Notes: generated by a model from the sequence alone, not told the origin. A stretch of DNA of 64,000 bases from Colius striatus (GCF_028858725.1 NC_084772.1:13337048-13401047), one strand, 5' to 3'; positions 13,247 through 25,867 are shown, numbered from the stretch's first letter. Made by a program: numbers and translations.

Positions 13247-14897
13247 CAACACTAGAAGTAAGAAAATGTAGCAATAATTGACTTGTCAACACAGGTGATG
13301 ACTTAAAGATAAACAGAGGCTTAATTCTGGCACATTTACAATACTGAAAAAGAAGAACACAAAAGAAAAGGCTTCTACCCTCAGGCAACTATTTTACAGT
13401 GTACTTGCTACAGCCAGGGCTGCATCCGAAGTGATTTTAGGTTGCATCAATCTGTTGGTGCTGCTTCCAGTACGTCCCTGAAAGTAGTGTTCCAGCAGTG
13501 AGGCAAGTTATAGAGGTCTCAAGTCCTGCTTTCCCCAATATTATGCTTAAACAACTACTTGTGAGGTTACAGTGGAAACCTAATCACTGATCGTTGTGCC
13601 TGCACAAAGGGACTGAAATACAGAGTCTTCCTATATAGGCTTTGCTGCAGAAACCAGACTATTATCAAAATACAGCTTCACAAGACTGCAGGCAAGATAC
13701 TGATCTCTATTCTGTAAGCAATAAAACTATGGATATGAATATTTTACCAAATCAGAGCTGTACTTCATCCCATAACCATTCAGGGACTGACTGGTACTGC
13801 TTTTCATGAGGTCCACATACAGTGGCGTAAGGACCTTGCACCAGCAACCCTCAGTGATAATCAGAGTTTCATATTAGATGCCACTACATCTGGTAGAGAC
13901 TTCAAGCCTTAAACTATGAAACTAAACACATCTGTTGAAATTACCTTAGTTTCAACAAGCAAAACTTTACTCTTCTTGTCCACATGAAGATCTAGCCTCT
14001 TTTTTAATCTAAGTTTTCAATCCTTAAGTTTCAAGGATCAGGATCCACTGTGCTAGACAGTCAAAGCGATTGTTTGTTAATAGTATTTGGATCGGGCTCA
14101 CACAGATACTGATCAATGCATATGTAGAATTTATAGTAAGTGTTCAACTTTGGTATAATTCTGGTCTCTGACTGAATTTTGGAAGACGATGCTTAGAGTT
14201 GAAGTTAACAGATACATCAATCATTTCTCTATAGGTTTTGAGTGTAATAGCTATTTTTTCCTCCTACAAAACATCTGCCAAACTTTTTTGATTGACAATA
14301 AGTTTATAAGTGCAGACATTTGCAGACGATATTAGAACTCAAATTCACCATTTAATTGTTTCAAGTTGTTCTCCTAACAGTGTCTAGCAGTATCCCATAT
14401 TAGGGTTAAACCATCATTCTCAGAACTGAAACTTGCCTGCTAAATATACACTTGAGCCTAATCCAAGCTCTTTCTTCAAAAATGTTAGTTTATACAGCTG
14501 ACTGTGCTAAGTGGGGATGGAAAGTTGTTATTGCTGAAGAAGTTCCTTACTATTTTAAAGCAAATTTGCCAGCTATTTCTTTGCTATATCTCTCACTGTC
14601 ACATTGCTGGTCATAGCTAAAAATATATAGAATATTTTTTCCTTTCTCCCCAGAGTTGGGTGAAGAAATATGGGCAAAAATATTCCATGAAGATCAAGCT
14701 GAAGATAAAACAAACTTTTAACTTGATAATAAAGGCCTATTATAGCATTGAGAAAACTGTATGTCCTCCCAAAGGAGGGATTTACACTCGCATCACCAGA
14801 TGTGACAGTCATATGGCAGCTACTGTCCTCTTCCATGAGGGTGCAATTTGATCTAACCTTACCAGTCCTTTAGAATTGGATCCATTTACAACTGTTA

Positions 14898-15000
14898 ACA
14901 GAATTAAAGAACGATTTAGGTTGGAAAAGAGCTTTAAGATCAAGTCAAACCATTAACCTAGTACTGTGAAGTACACCACTAAATTATACCTAAATCTTCA
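14898..15000 (-). mobile_element. CR1 LINE fragment, 3' end
   Basis: GATTTAGGTTGGAAAAGAGC, TTTAAGATCAAGTC and CACCACTAAATTATACC occur in the order seen in the reverse complement of CR1 3' ends. It is a short 5'-truncated copy, about 100 bp. Confidence 0.8.
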
Positions 15001-18000
15001 CTTATATTTTGTTATTCATCTCACTGGTATGAGAAGGATATCCAAAATGCAAAGAAAGCAAAGCTGAACTTCGATGCAAGCTCATTTCCTATTCTGCATT
15101 TATTCAGAAACACTTTTATACGTTTTCTTCCACTCTGTTCCCAAAATTGGTCAAGGAGATATAAATAACTGTCTTAATGCCTGTTAATAATGACCAGTTT
15201 TAGTAAATATTAATAATTATTAATACTTCCTCAAGTGGAATCTGCTTCTGTTAAGAGCTGCGGCTCAATGATACAGACTGTTGGGGCCTGGGTCACATTG
15301 CAGAACTGGAATTTAATCTCCAGGTTTTCAGACAAGAAAGTGCTTCCACATGAGACAATTTGATGTCGTGCTCTTCCTACTTAGTGTATTTGTTTGTGAC
15401 AGGATCTCCTCTCCTTTGGAGGAAGGGGTTCTTTGGTCTCGTCTTAGTGTCAGTGACTATTTGCTTTTGTACAAAGAACATACTATGCAAAGAAGCAACT
15501 AGGCAGACAGAAGGCAAGCCTACAGCAATTTCTATAGTAATTTCTGCATCATTGTGGATACAATTTGAAACTATAGGTATGTAACTGTCCATAAACCAAA
15601 ATAAGAGTCTATTCTGCCATCATTAAAACTGAAAGCCTTACTTGACAGCTAATAACATTTCATTGCTGATAACTTCTATATCATAGTCTTTTTATTTCCA
15701 GATTCCTTCCTTAATTTAAAAAAATACTTAGATGAAAAATAGTGGAGACTCCTACAAATTATTTTGGTTAAAATGTGTAAGTATCTTCATCTCCATTTTA
15801 TTCTCGTAGCAGGTTTCATTGTGCTATTTCTCTTTGCTCATTTGGTATTCCTAGAAGTAAAAAAAGCTCATGAGACAATGTTATTGCAGCCCAGAGTATG
15901 CTTCAGCACAATGAGATAGTTTATTTTACAAAAATACTTGTGAATGGATGGACCAGCTTGTCATCCTAGTTTGAAAGTTTGAGTTGGTTTTAAAAGTAAC
16001 AAGGTAAGAGACAGAAAAAGACAGTGTCTGAGTGTTGGAGTTCACACTACTTTCAGTACCAGAAATGTCACTCTTCTCCCTTCAGGGGTCAGGTCCCAGT
16101 AAGTATAAAGAGTTAACGTTTCACTCTGCTCTCATATAAGCCAAAGGTAAGACTCCTCTCAACTTGGATGAAAGCACACTCAAGCCACAGAGAAGCAGCA
16201 CAAAGCAGAAGTTAGTCTGGTCGCCATAGCAGCCTAATTAGGTAGAATTTGTTCCCCCTTTTCCTATCTAAGGTATCTATTATTACAAAATAGCTTTGTG
16301 CCCCTGATGAGAAAAGTAGCATTACTCTGTGTGGTAGTACAATAGAACATCCTGATCACATTGTCTATGGATAATTCACTGTATTTCTCCATTGTATGAC
16401 TGACTGCATTTTTAAACAACTATTACCACTAAAAAAAAGTTTTCATCCCTGTTCCTCAAACAGGAATTTCTCTTCCCTACCCATTAGCTTCTTGCTCCTA
16501 GTTATCAATAGACTAGGTCAAAAGCTTAAAAAAATACTCTTCTACTCTTTACACTGCATAGTCCAGTACAAATGGGAAATGAAGACATTTGCTTTAATAA
16601 ATAAATATATTACAGAACTACAGATTTGTCTGAAGCTTTTTAGCAACTTTATACCCACTGTGAATTTATGGGACACAAAGCAATTCAACAGTAAATGGCA
16701 AATAGAGCTCATGAGCTTTATTGTTCTATAAACTGTATAAATTCAATATAAAGTTTATTCAATAGTGCAATTAAATGGCCCTTTGGGTTTATCTGATAAA
16801 CGAAGTGATCTGTAAGCTAAGCTATTCACTACAGTATTTCCCTAGTTATCCCCAAACTGTACCCATGGCATTTCAGACAATGAATAAGCATCGTAAGAAA
16901 TTAAGGCAGTAGCATTAGCATTCATTTCATATCCTCATTCTTCAGTAATGAAATTCAGTAAGAATAAAGTATTACTAGCCTATCTTGCTCCTACAGCTAT
17001 TAAAAAAACTACCAGTAAGCATGAAAATGTGAATTTACTGGGACCACGTACTAATCCAAATGTTTAAATGACCAAGAAATCTTTTCCGTAACTGAAATCC
17101 CTATGTTGGTGCCAGATTTCTACAGGTTTGGTCATGCTTTGTCTTGAAAGATTCTGCCCGTAGTCTGGAACACCGTTAAGTACTTTGTCTATCCTAACTG
17201 CAAAAAGTTAGTTACCATTCTACTTTACAGTAGGATAGTTTGGGGTAGTCACAGCACACATCAGCTTACGGATTGTAACTTCCCAGGACAAACTAAATCA
17301 GTCCCTTGGCAACTGGTTAACTGCATCCTAAGTTAGCAGAAGGGAGGCATTCTCCTCCAAAGCCAGCTAAGTGCTTTTTACAAAATGTGATTTCACTGTA
17401 GTTTACTCACATGGCAGATGCCAAAGATCCCAGGGATCTCTGGATACAAGGAAAACTTGGTTATTTTTGGTAAAAGGTAAGTGTACCTATTTCTGAAACA
17501 GCTCTAGCAAGTACCTGTAAACAAGCTTCAGTTTATGGAAGGTCAGATTTTCAGCTAAATGTACAGGAACCAGGCTTTCCAAAGGGGAGAGCTTCATAAA
17601 CCAGCAAGAATTATTACTCTTCCATGAAGTGTAACAATTAGTGTCTCATATACATCCTACTGTGAAGGGAAGAGGCAAACTGGTTTATGTGCCAGTCTTC
17701 CTTTTCCCTTCCACTATGAACAATTGAACTGTTGCATTTGTTTATATTCTGTACTAGTCAATCACTTCCTCTTATATCCGCTAAAAATATGTGCTATATA
17801 CTTTTGTCACCTGGTACTTACAACTTAATCAAATAAGAATATGCTATTTTACTAGTCCAAGGTATGACATATTTTGCATGACTATTAAAAGTGAAGCTGC
17901 TTCTTTGCCAGAAATCAGCAACTACACATTCACAATATAAGAAAGAAGTAAACAGTGAGAACTCCTTGAGTTAAGTAGTAGGAATTTAAACATGGGATAT

Positions 18001-20418
18001 TTTTTTCCCCCTGGTAGCATTAAGCATCTTCTCATTACCTAATCCCAGAGCTGAACATGATCAACAGCTTTCTATAAAACTGCTGTCTACACTTTCTCAC
18101 TAGAAAAGTGAGTTTTACTGTCTGGTGAAAATTACTTTAAACAGGGCCTGTTTGCAGTGGCACTTAGGACTAGTGATACCCATCAATACTCCTGTTGTAG
18201 CAGTTTTGTATGAGGGAATTTCCCTTTCTTGTAATGAGGGAAGGGGAGCTTTCTTACAAATCAGGGACGTTTCATAGTTCTGAACTTGTAAAATAATTAA
18301 ATCCACCACCTATATGTTTGGACCCATTACTGGAAATACAGTTGAAATAAAGCAGCTGATAGGGTAAGAAGATAATGGAAGAGCATCGACAGGTGTGTAG
18401 CACAGCATTTTCTGTTTAGGTACTGAATCCTGCCTAGAAATGAAACTGAAACCCCCAAAAAATGTGTAAAATGAAAACAATATTTTTCAGTCATTTTTTT
18501 AACTGAAATATCCCACCTAGAAAAAAGACTACCAAAATCAGGTAGAAATATTGTGGGAGACATTTTTATAAATCCGTGGAAGCTTGCAGGACAGCTCTGT
18601 CCCATGAGGTTTCCAGACAAACAATGCAATAGAGGAGGAACTCCTTTAAGTTCCTCTAATGTGTTTTTGGGGATAGAAGGAACTAACACCTTGAATAAAA
18701 AGCTTCTGCACTGCAGATAGAAGCTTGAAGATAAAACTTTGACATTTACACTTTGCTTACTGAGAAAAGGACCAAGTTTAATTAACATATAAAGCACTCT
18801 GAGCAACAGGAGCACTCTCTCCCTATCCAGCGTATGCTACCCTTTGAAAGCCAACCTACCAGTTATGTAATTTTTCATGACTTAAAGAAAGGTTTAATTT
18901 ATTTTCTAGCACATATTTCTGCCAAGTACGAGTAAAATTCAGGAGAAAGCAGAAAATATTAGCATCTTTTCATGGCACAAAATTCTGAATATGCTAGGTG
19001 TCCAGAAATTCATCCATTTGATCAACTTCCTTGCAGTTTATTTTTATATTTGTTCCAGTAAAACTATGCATTTCCCTGTGAAATTATCACTGATGTGCTT
19101 AATCAAAAATTTCAATGCAATCAGATAAAACTTCCCCTACAAAGCACTCAGGGATTCCCTTTTTCTGATGAGCATTAATTTCCTTACAACAGTAATAACT
19201 GTTAAGGAAACAAGTCTCTTACTTATATTTGTCACATACTTCAGATGGAGCCTTTTGGAGAATAATATTTTATTTAGACAGAATCTAAGATAATTTAATG
19301 CAATTTCAAAAGAATCATCAGGAGCTCTTTAGGTCCATTGTTCCTTGCAGTCTTGCAAAGGCTTCTTTCCTTGCAAGGACCATCACTGAAAGGATATTAA
19401 TTTATCTAGTTGTGAAGCTTACATTAAAAAAAAAAAAAAGCCTTTATTATTAAATTGCAAAGATTGGATTAAGCAAAGAGGCAATGAGCAACAATCTCTA
19501 ATTTATCATGAAAGATCAAAAAAGACTGAATGATAGGTAAGGGATTAGTGGTAGGCAAGAAGCAAGTTAGGTCTTCCTTATTCCTGAAACAAGATCCTTT
19601 CTACACAAAATGTAAAAGGGTTGTACCACAGGTCCTCAGCTGATGAATTTGATGAAATAGAGACAATATCTCATGATAGATATTTTCATGGCTCTAGATT
19701 TAAATGAAGCATACTAGTTAGTCCTGTAACATTTGCTTCGGGCAGCCAGGTGTTGTTTATTCAGATGTAAAAAGAGTTGCCTAAACTGATTTACCAATGT
19801 CTCCAGTACATTAACATTCTGCTGAAGTTATGATGATGAACTTCCTATTTTTAGCAGTTCAGAAAGCATATTCTAACAGAATTATCTTAACAGTCAAGCA
19901 GCAAGCAGTTAGTGGAGCTGAAATTACATTTGTTAAAATCTAAAACCTGACAATTCAAATGTCAGATCTTTATAGTGACAGGCTGACGATTTTGACAAGT
20001 CCTTTCAATCTCCTATACAATTTTTTTGCTTCTATGGTGGATATGTGCAACAGTTACTCAGATCCAGAAATAACACGAGCTAAAAAGGGGCCAAATGAGA
20101 CAAGTTTCCAATCCAAAAACAGCTTAAAAATGAGCAGTGAATGATTAAATAAACGAACCAAAAATGAGAATAGAACCACTAGTGTACAAAGAATGTAAAC
20201 ATTAAGTATATTTTTAAACATTTTTCCATCCCCAGAATGGTGCAACACCTTAAATAAGGCAAATGTTTGCTCAGGAACTGAAACAGAGGTTTGTAAGCAC
20301 CATCTTGATCTTTTCAATTGATGTATAAATGCAGGTATATTGACAAAGTTCTGTTAGTTTAATCTGCTCAGTAAAGCAGTAACGATCCATTAGTATCCAA
20401 TGGATTAACTGTGGAGCT

Positions 20419-20448
20419 ATAATATATTCCTATATAATATATTCCTAG
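20419..20448. repeat. 15-bp tandem duplication
   Basis: ATAATATATTCCTAT is followed directly by ATAATATATTCCTAG: two 15-bp units with one mismatch. Confidence 0.9.
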
Positions 20449-20454
20449 GTGTAC

Positions 20455-20540
20455 ACATGGATACACATTTCCATTTTCCATGTACCTACAAAAACATACA
20501 TGGATACACATTTCTGTTTTGCATGTACCTATAAAAACAT
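20455..20540. repeat. 43-bp tandem duplication
   Basis: Two adjacent 43-bp units (20455-20497 and 20498-20540) both begin ACATGGATACACATTT and end AAAAACAT, with four differences. The minus-strand frame here carries a repeated peptide for this reason and is not a gene. Confidence 0.92.
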
Positions 20541-21507
20541 ACATATTCAAGTTCTCATCTAACAAATATATGGCTAGTCAGCCCAGTATCTGCATTCAAG
20601 GAGAAATCTGTGATAGGAAAATTTATTCAACTCCTGTGACATATCATCTCTGAGTTTAAATGAAATGTCCAGTAATTCAAGTGTATCCTAATTCTTTGAA
20701 TTGTCATCTATTTATATTGAAGACTTAATCTTTTTGTTTGTGAACAACAAGGCTCACAACCTCAATTGAGGCACTCACATAAAAAACCTAATATTAAAAA
20801 AAATCTACTACTCTGAATACTAGTCCTTAACAGGAAAGATTAGTATAGTAATGGTAAAACAGAGGTTTAGTCCTGAGCAATTTTTTTGTTTGAATGCAAA
20901 AGAGTTAACATTCAGGCTTTGATATATAATGTCATGTACCAGTAAAAGGCATCAATTTTAAATGGAAACGTTATACATCTAAATATTTTTATTCTTGTAA
21001 TCAGTTAGGGAAAACAAGAAAAACTTCCTTCTGAAGCCCCTGTTTCAAGATACAAAATCTTCTCCTGGAAACTTTCTCCTCATTTTTGAGGTTGTGATGC
21101 AGTTCTATACACCTCTAGAAATATCACTAATTACATATTTCAGTCACTAATATGCACAAGCACCCTGAAGAGACACATAGCCATACAGAGTGCAATTAGA
21201 ATACACCAATTAGACTCCAGTCCACTCTACGATTTTTATTTAAATTTCACTATTTCCTTGAAAGCTACAGATTTCATACATTTGATGATAATGTATTCTC
21301 TCTCCAAATTGTTTAGTAATAATTTATACAGTTGTAAAAATTCATCTTGCTTCTCCCCCCAAGCTGCAGGTGGGCAAAAGAATAGCCACATTAGGTCAAA
21401 TCATAGGTTCTTTGAGCCCAATAACTCGCAAAAAGTACAACAAGGCTTCATATAGAGATATCTCTGAAGAATATTCTCCAACACCAAGAATTTTGCAAAA
21501 CATAATA

Positions 21508-21561
21508 AATGTTGGACTCTGACCTTGATGGTCTTTTCCGGCCTCTACAATTCTATGATTT
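21508..21561 (+). mobile_element. CR1 LINE 3' tail fragment
   Basis: GTTGGACTCTGACCTTGATG, then a TTCCGGCCTC-type word, then ATTCTATGATT form the standard CR1 3' terminus in sense orientation. Sequence upstream to about 21440 may belong to the same copy but is too diverged to call. Confidence 0.7.
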
Positions 21562-24500
21562 CTTGACCAAAAGTACATGGGGCTCCTACTCATTTAACAA
21601 AAGTTGATATGCATTGCCTCTCACTAGCTGCAGGAAAATGGAATGCACCAAGACCACTGCCACTGCTTGGCTGTAGTATGGTAGCTGTTATGCTGCAGTT
21701 AACCAATAGCTCATGCAAGCCATAAAGCTGCCAGAGGGGCTTCACACAGTGGAAGCTACAGCAAGAAAGAGATTAAGGACCTGGGTCTGTGGTTACCTTT
21801 ATACAAATGACTTGAGGTATAAAGTGTTGAGGCTTGAGAAACAGTGTAAGGACTGAAGGTATCTGTAAAGCCACCACATAACAAAGAGATCTTACTCTTA
21901 GGTAAGACAAAACAGCTTCTTTTAAGTCACAAATGAACTTGTTTCTTCAAGAATTGAAGCTTATATATCCATGCACTTACATATTTATGACAGAAGCAGT
22001 CTCAAAACCAATTTTTAATCTAGTGGACAACTTCACATAATTTGCAGGGCTGTTACAGAAATGTAATACTATTAATAAATCACAGTTATGAGGCCTGTGT
22101 CCAACAGAATAAAAACATGCAACCCCTTGACAGCAGGATATTCAGTCACCATGCATAAGGCTTTTGATAAAATACAGTATATACTGTGTGTAACTCAGAC
22201 AGCTGACCAAAGACAGACGGGTGGAAAAAGTGGGACAGCTGAGTGTATTGCAATGAAAAACTAATTAGAACCCTAGGAAACATAGGAAGGATCTGGGGAA
22301 TTGCAGTGAAAGTTACGGGAGATGTGGGAGAGCTGAAGATGACATGGTAAGATGAAGAGGCTTTGTCTCTATAAGCTGATGTCCTTTTTGCCTTCCCAAC
22401 TGCAATTCAGCACATGCCCTGCAGGTTTCATGAAACTAGATAGCAGAAAATTAGAGAAAAGACAGAAAATTACTGTCATTCTTTTTTTACCTATAAAAGA
22501 ACCCCGTGGAGGAGAGATTTATGAGCAAGAAACACTGAAGACATATCAGAACTCACTTTTTTAGCATAAAATAATCCTTAGTCTAGATTTTTCTCATATA
22601 GATTTAATATTGTCTACTAAGTACATACTCTATCTGCAGCTCTTCTGACTGCACATTCAGCTCTTCCTGTGTCACTCCCTTACTATGTAATATGGATTCA
22701 TATCAAATTCCAGCCTTCTATAATTCACTTAAAGTCCATCAACCACAGGAAGCAAATCCTTAACCAAGAGAGTTATATTAATGTCTCCCACTGAGAGTAA
22801 CACCATTTGTTTCTCTTGATCTTTTTAGATGTTCTTCATTACTTTTTACTTAACCTAATACAAGGTACCTTTATTACCATGTTATCTGCATGTCTTGTGC
22901 CTAGGAAGGCGAAACTCTTGTACATACTTATCCTGTCTAAAGACAAAATGTTTTCACTACTATTGATTTCAATGAAAAAATTGCATTAATGATGCACACC
23001 CTAAAGGTGTAGTTTCACAGTCATTTTAGAGTTCAACAAAATTGCATTATCCCTGAAAGAATGGATCTTCCAAACATCCTCCTTTTCTTGTGCAGAGCAA
23101 GTATTTGCAAACAGTGAAGATTGGCAACAACAGCAGTCTGCTTTAGGGAAAGGGTCTTTTCCACCTGGACTTGAACCGTCATTTTCCTGAGGCCTGACAG
23201 TCTCTCTGACAGTCAGACATCCCACCTTTTGACTGCTTTCCATCACCTACTCACCTTACTGGGCAGAGCCAGCCATTTCAAGCATCCAGATAGGGTCTGC
23301 ATACCTTAATTGGGTTCCTCATGCTATTTTCTTGCAAATACTGCCAACTTAAATAATTCCTGTTCTCTGCTGCATCCACATTGCTCCTTCCACTGTGCCA
23401 GCACAACTGATGTGCCAGAGGCGTGGCAAACTATATCAGGGAACCAATCCATCTTAAAATAACATTAAAAATAAATGCTTAAGCATTTTAAATCATGACA
23501 GTTTATTCCAAAGAAGTCCTTCACTGCTGTCCACACAAGCTGGTGGCAATAAACAAGTTTTAAAAGATGAAACATTTCCCTAGATTAAGTATAATCAGTA
23601 GCTCTCCCTGCACTGAGTGAACATCACACAAGGTATCAGAGCTCAGGAATTATTGGATAATAAGATTAGTAAAACTCCCATAATTACGAACCAGAACAGA
23701 GGTAAAAAAAGAAAGAATAAACACACATACACACAAAAAGAATCCAGTAAAGTCAAACCACAAAAATCAGGCTGTGTACCCATTTTCATTCTGTGTCCAG
23801 CACAGCAGGAATCCTAGATCCACAGACAGGGTCTTAACAAGTACAATGGGAATAGAAGTAGAATAAGAATAGAGACTGATCCCTCCCCGTACACGCTCAA
23901 AAACAACACATTCTCAATAGAACAAAGTCACTTTTTAGGAAAATTTTTAAAAAACAACACAACCAAACATTTTGAAACATGCCCTCAGGGATATTATTCA
24001 TTTCATGACAGAAACTATAAACTTAACTGATAAAAATGGTCTTTTCGATTGTTGGAGACACTGAGCTTTTTAATTTGGAATTCATCTGAAGAAGCCACAA
24101 GAAGCAGACAGTACTATGGGGAATAGTCCATATGTCTTGGAGCAACAATAATGATTTATATATCATGTGCAAAGCACCAGAGGAAAGGCAGAATTAGTAT
24201 GGTTATTGAAGCGAAGTCTTCCTGTGTCCACAGGAACTGCCCATGCAAACAATTCATAAAATAGATCATTGGTATCTGTGTCATCTGTGTGACAGTTGAA
24301 TGCAAAAAAAATAATAATTAAAGTCTCTACATTTTGTCCTTTCAAACATTGACATACAAGTACACCATTGCTACTGGAATCAAAAGATGAATTGACATAT
24401 ATATTCCGTTTTAGAAAAAAAATCCACAGTTTCAGACTAAGGAAAAGCTTACATCTGTGAAGTTAGCAACTGAGTAGTTTCTAAGACTGGGCCATCAACT

Positions 24501-24913
24501 AGTTTGAGCAGACTCTTTATTCATAATAAGAAGAGCAACTTTACAGATTATACCATTAGTAAACCTTTATCAGGAAAAACTGTCCTTATTCCTTATCTTT
24601 GTCCTGTCCTTTGGCCAAGTACATACAGAGCGTTCAAAAGAGTGCTAAATTGGAAAGGCATTGAAAAGGTAACTGGAAGATTCTCTTCCCTGCTGGCCAG
24701 AGCTCCCTGTCACTCACTGAAAGGACACCAGAACTACTGAGAAACAGAGGCAGGATGACAACCAAGGGTGAGGCTGGGTCAAATGCTGTCCTTTGATTTC
24801 CTCAATTTGCTGGAACCTTTTCATAAGGACAACGAAAAGGAAAACTAGAGAGAATGGCAGAAACCACCCTTTAGCAAATTGGGATTTTAACGTTTGAGTA
24901 TTAAAGTTACTTG
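21562..24913. other. Intergenic or intron of the divergent minus-strand RNA
   Basis: No coding exon seen. Minus-strand splice-like sites occur at 24717 (acceptor) and about 23255 (AAG|GTGAGT donor), but the frames around them are closed. The 81-codon minus-strand frame at 23001-23246 is not recognised. Confidence 0.4.
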
Positions 24914-24919
24914 ACATAC

Positions 24920-24985
24920 CTGACGCGTCTGAGGGGTCTGGTGCTGGCGGGAAGGCTGCCGCTGCCTCAGGCCGGGCGCATACAT
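24920..24985 (-). other. First exon of a divergent minus-strand transcript, probably noncoding
   Basis: On the minus strand the CpG-dense block ends at a good donor, CAG|GTATGT, at 24920/24919. An ATG at 24985 opens 22 codons (MYAPGLRQRQPSRQ...) to that donor in phase 0. The nearest strong acceptor on the same strand, GTCCTTTCAG ending at 24717, is followed directly by TGA, so that splice would close the frame after 22 codons. I therefore favour a divergent noncoding RNA. Another acceptor farther left could still make it coding. Confidence 0.35.
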
Positions 24986-25048
24986 ATCCGACAGCACCCT
25001 CTGCGGCTCGCAGAGGTAACTGCTTCCGAGTAGCGCTACGGCACCAAG
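24986..25048. promoter_or_regulatory. Compact CpG-dense bidirectional promoter
   Basis: The interval 24920-25110 holds about 18 CpGs in about 190 bp, in a window where CpG is rare. Between the minus-strand ATG (24985) and the plus-strand ATG (25049) there are only 63 bp. A YY1-type element overlaps the plus-strand start (CCAAGATGGCCGCC, 25044-25057). An E2F-like GGCGGGAAAA follows near 25091. No TATA box was seen. It is a typical short, YY1-positioned housekeeping promoter by motif content. Activity is inferred, not shown. Confidence 0.55.
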
Positions 25049-25171
25049 ATGGCCGCCTTGCTCTCTGTGGTCGCAGCCCGTCGGGAGCTTGGCGGGAAAA
25101 ACGGCCTCCTCACCAGGCAGAGACACAGAAACAAGAGAGATCCGAAGCTACAGCAGAAAATGATTCCACAG
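25049..25171 (+). CDS. Exon 1 of a candidate novel small-protein gene
   Basis: An ATG in a near-optimal context (A at -3, G at +4) opens 41 codons beginning MAALLSVVAARRELGG and ends in phase 0 at a strong donor, CAG|GTGAGA. The first 16 residues are hydrophobic with two Arg and only one acidic residue, which would suit a mitochondrial presequence. The rest is rich in Arg, Lys and Gln. It joins in frame to an exon at 25632. The start sits on a YY1-type element in a CpG-dense promoter, as in many genes with very short 5' UTRs. I do not recognise the product. The alternative is a noncoding RNA whose first exon happens to be open. Confidence 0.4.
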
Positions 25172-25631
25172 GTGAGAGTACAGATAAATAGGCCCATGGC
25201 AGGCATAGGCCATGGCTGAACTGGAGACCGCTACTAGCACCTTACAGTTCAGGGGAAGCTGATAGTTCATGCTTGATCTTAAATGGATCCTCAGGGCCAG
25301 GGGGCAGGGTGTGGATGGTGCCTAAGATGAGGCTGGTGACACCATCAGGGCCTCAGGGTGCTAATGCTGGTGGTAGCCTTTGGCTCCAGCCAGGCTGAGG
25401 GGGTTGCTGAGGTAGAAGATGGCTGCATAGTGTGGCTGGAAGGCAATGGTCACTGGCTGTGGCCATGTGGGGGGCACTGGCCTGTAAAATGGCTGCCTCA
25501 CCTCACTGGGGATGGTGGCCTGTCCCAGTGAGCTCTGCATGGCTACCTGAGGGTGCAGGGCAGGGAGAGAAGAGAGCCATCTTTATCTGCTGACACCACC
25601 TGTCTGTTCTTTGTGGCCCCTCCTTCTTCAG
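25172..25631 (+). other. Intron of the candidate small-protein gene; GC-rich, CpG-poor, YY1-type motifs
   Basis: A 460-bp interval between the donor and acceptor above. It is GC-rich but nearly free of CpG, unlike the promoter next to it, which suggests past methylation. It is rich in GGCTG and GGTGGC words and carries AANATGGC motifs at 25416-25423 and 25486-25493. Confidence 0.35.
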
Positions 25632-25769
25632 GGCACAAAGACAAGAAAAATGGCCCATGGCAAAGCCCTGGTGGCCGTCCCTCTGCTCAGGTCAACTCCA
25701 TATGGACACCCCCTTAGCAGTGTGGAGCCTAAGAGAGCTTCCAGCCCCAAAGCAGATGAGTTGCAATGA
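25632..25769 (+). CDS. Exon 2 (last exon) of the candidate small-protein gene
   Basis: A long pyrimidine tract ends in CCTTCTTCAG at 25631. The sequence after it continues the phase-0 frame for 45 codons (starting GTKTRKMAHGKALV, ending SSPKADELQ) to a TGA at 25767-25769. With exon 1 this gives 86 residues, strongly basic overall. An AATAAA lies 99 bp after the stop, so start, donor, acceptor, stop and polyadenylation signal all fall in the right order within about 850 bp. No transmembrane segment, cysteine motif or known domain is visible. A weak internal GT after CTCAG at 25690 could give an alternative splice form. Confidence 0.35.
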   Translation, partial: GTKTRKMAHGKALVAVPLLRSTPYGHPLSSVEPKRASSPKADELQ

Positions 25770-25867
25770 CAGTTAACATTCAGGTATTAAGGCTTTGTAA
25801 GCTATTCTCTGGGATTTCTGATTGAGCAGCTTCAATCTAGGAGTTCTGAAGGGAAGGAAATAAGAGC

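Larger units (their letters stand above)
9181..14897. other. Intergenic or intronic, no gene called
   Basis: Contains two plus-strand anonymous frames at 11076-11360 and 11431-11655 in a slightly GC-richer patch, plus the GC-donor segment at 12450-12591 and the T/A palindrome at 13221. None has a recognisable domain. Confidence 0.5.
15001..21507. other. Intergenic or intronic, no gene called
   Basis: AT-rich with A-runs (14 A near 19426). A 162-codon minus-strand frame at 18327-18815 starts at a non-ATG codon and has no domain. The tandem duplications at 20419-20540 lie here. Confidence 0.5.

Noticed and set aside
18327..18815. 162-codon minus-strand frame
   Set aside because: It opens at GTG, shows random hydrophobic composition, and has no splice sites, domain or promoter.
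23001..23260. Minus-strand frame next to a strong AAG|GTGAGT donor
   Set aside because: The sequence before the donor is closed by stops in all three frames, and the 81-codon frame lies past the donor, on the intron side.
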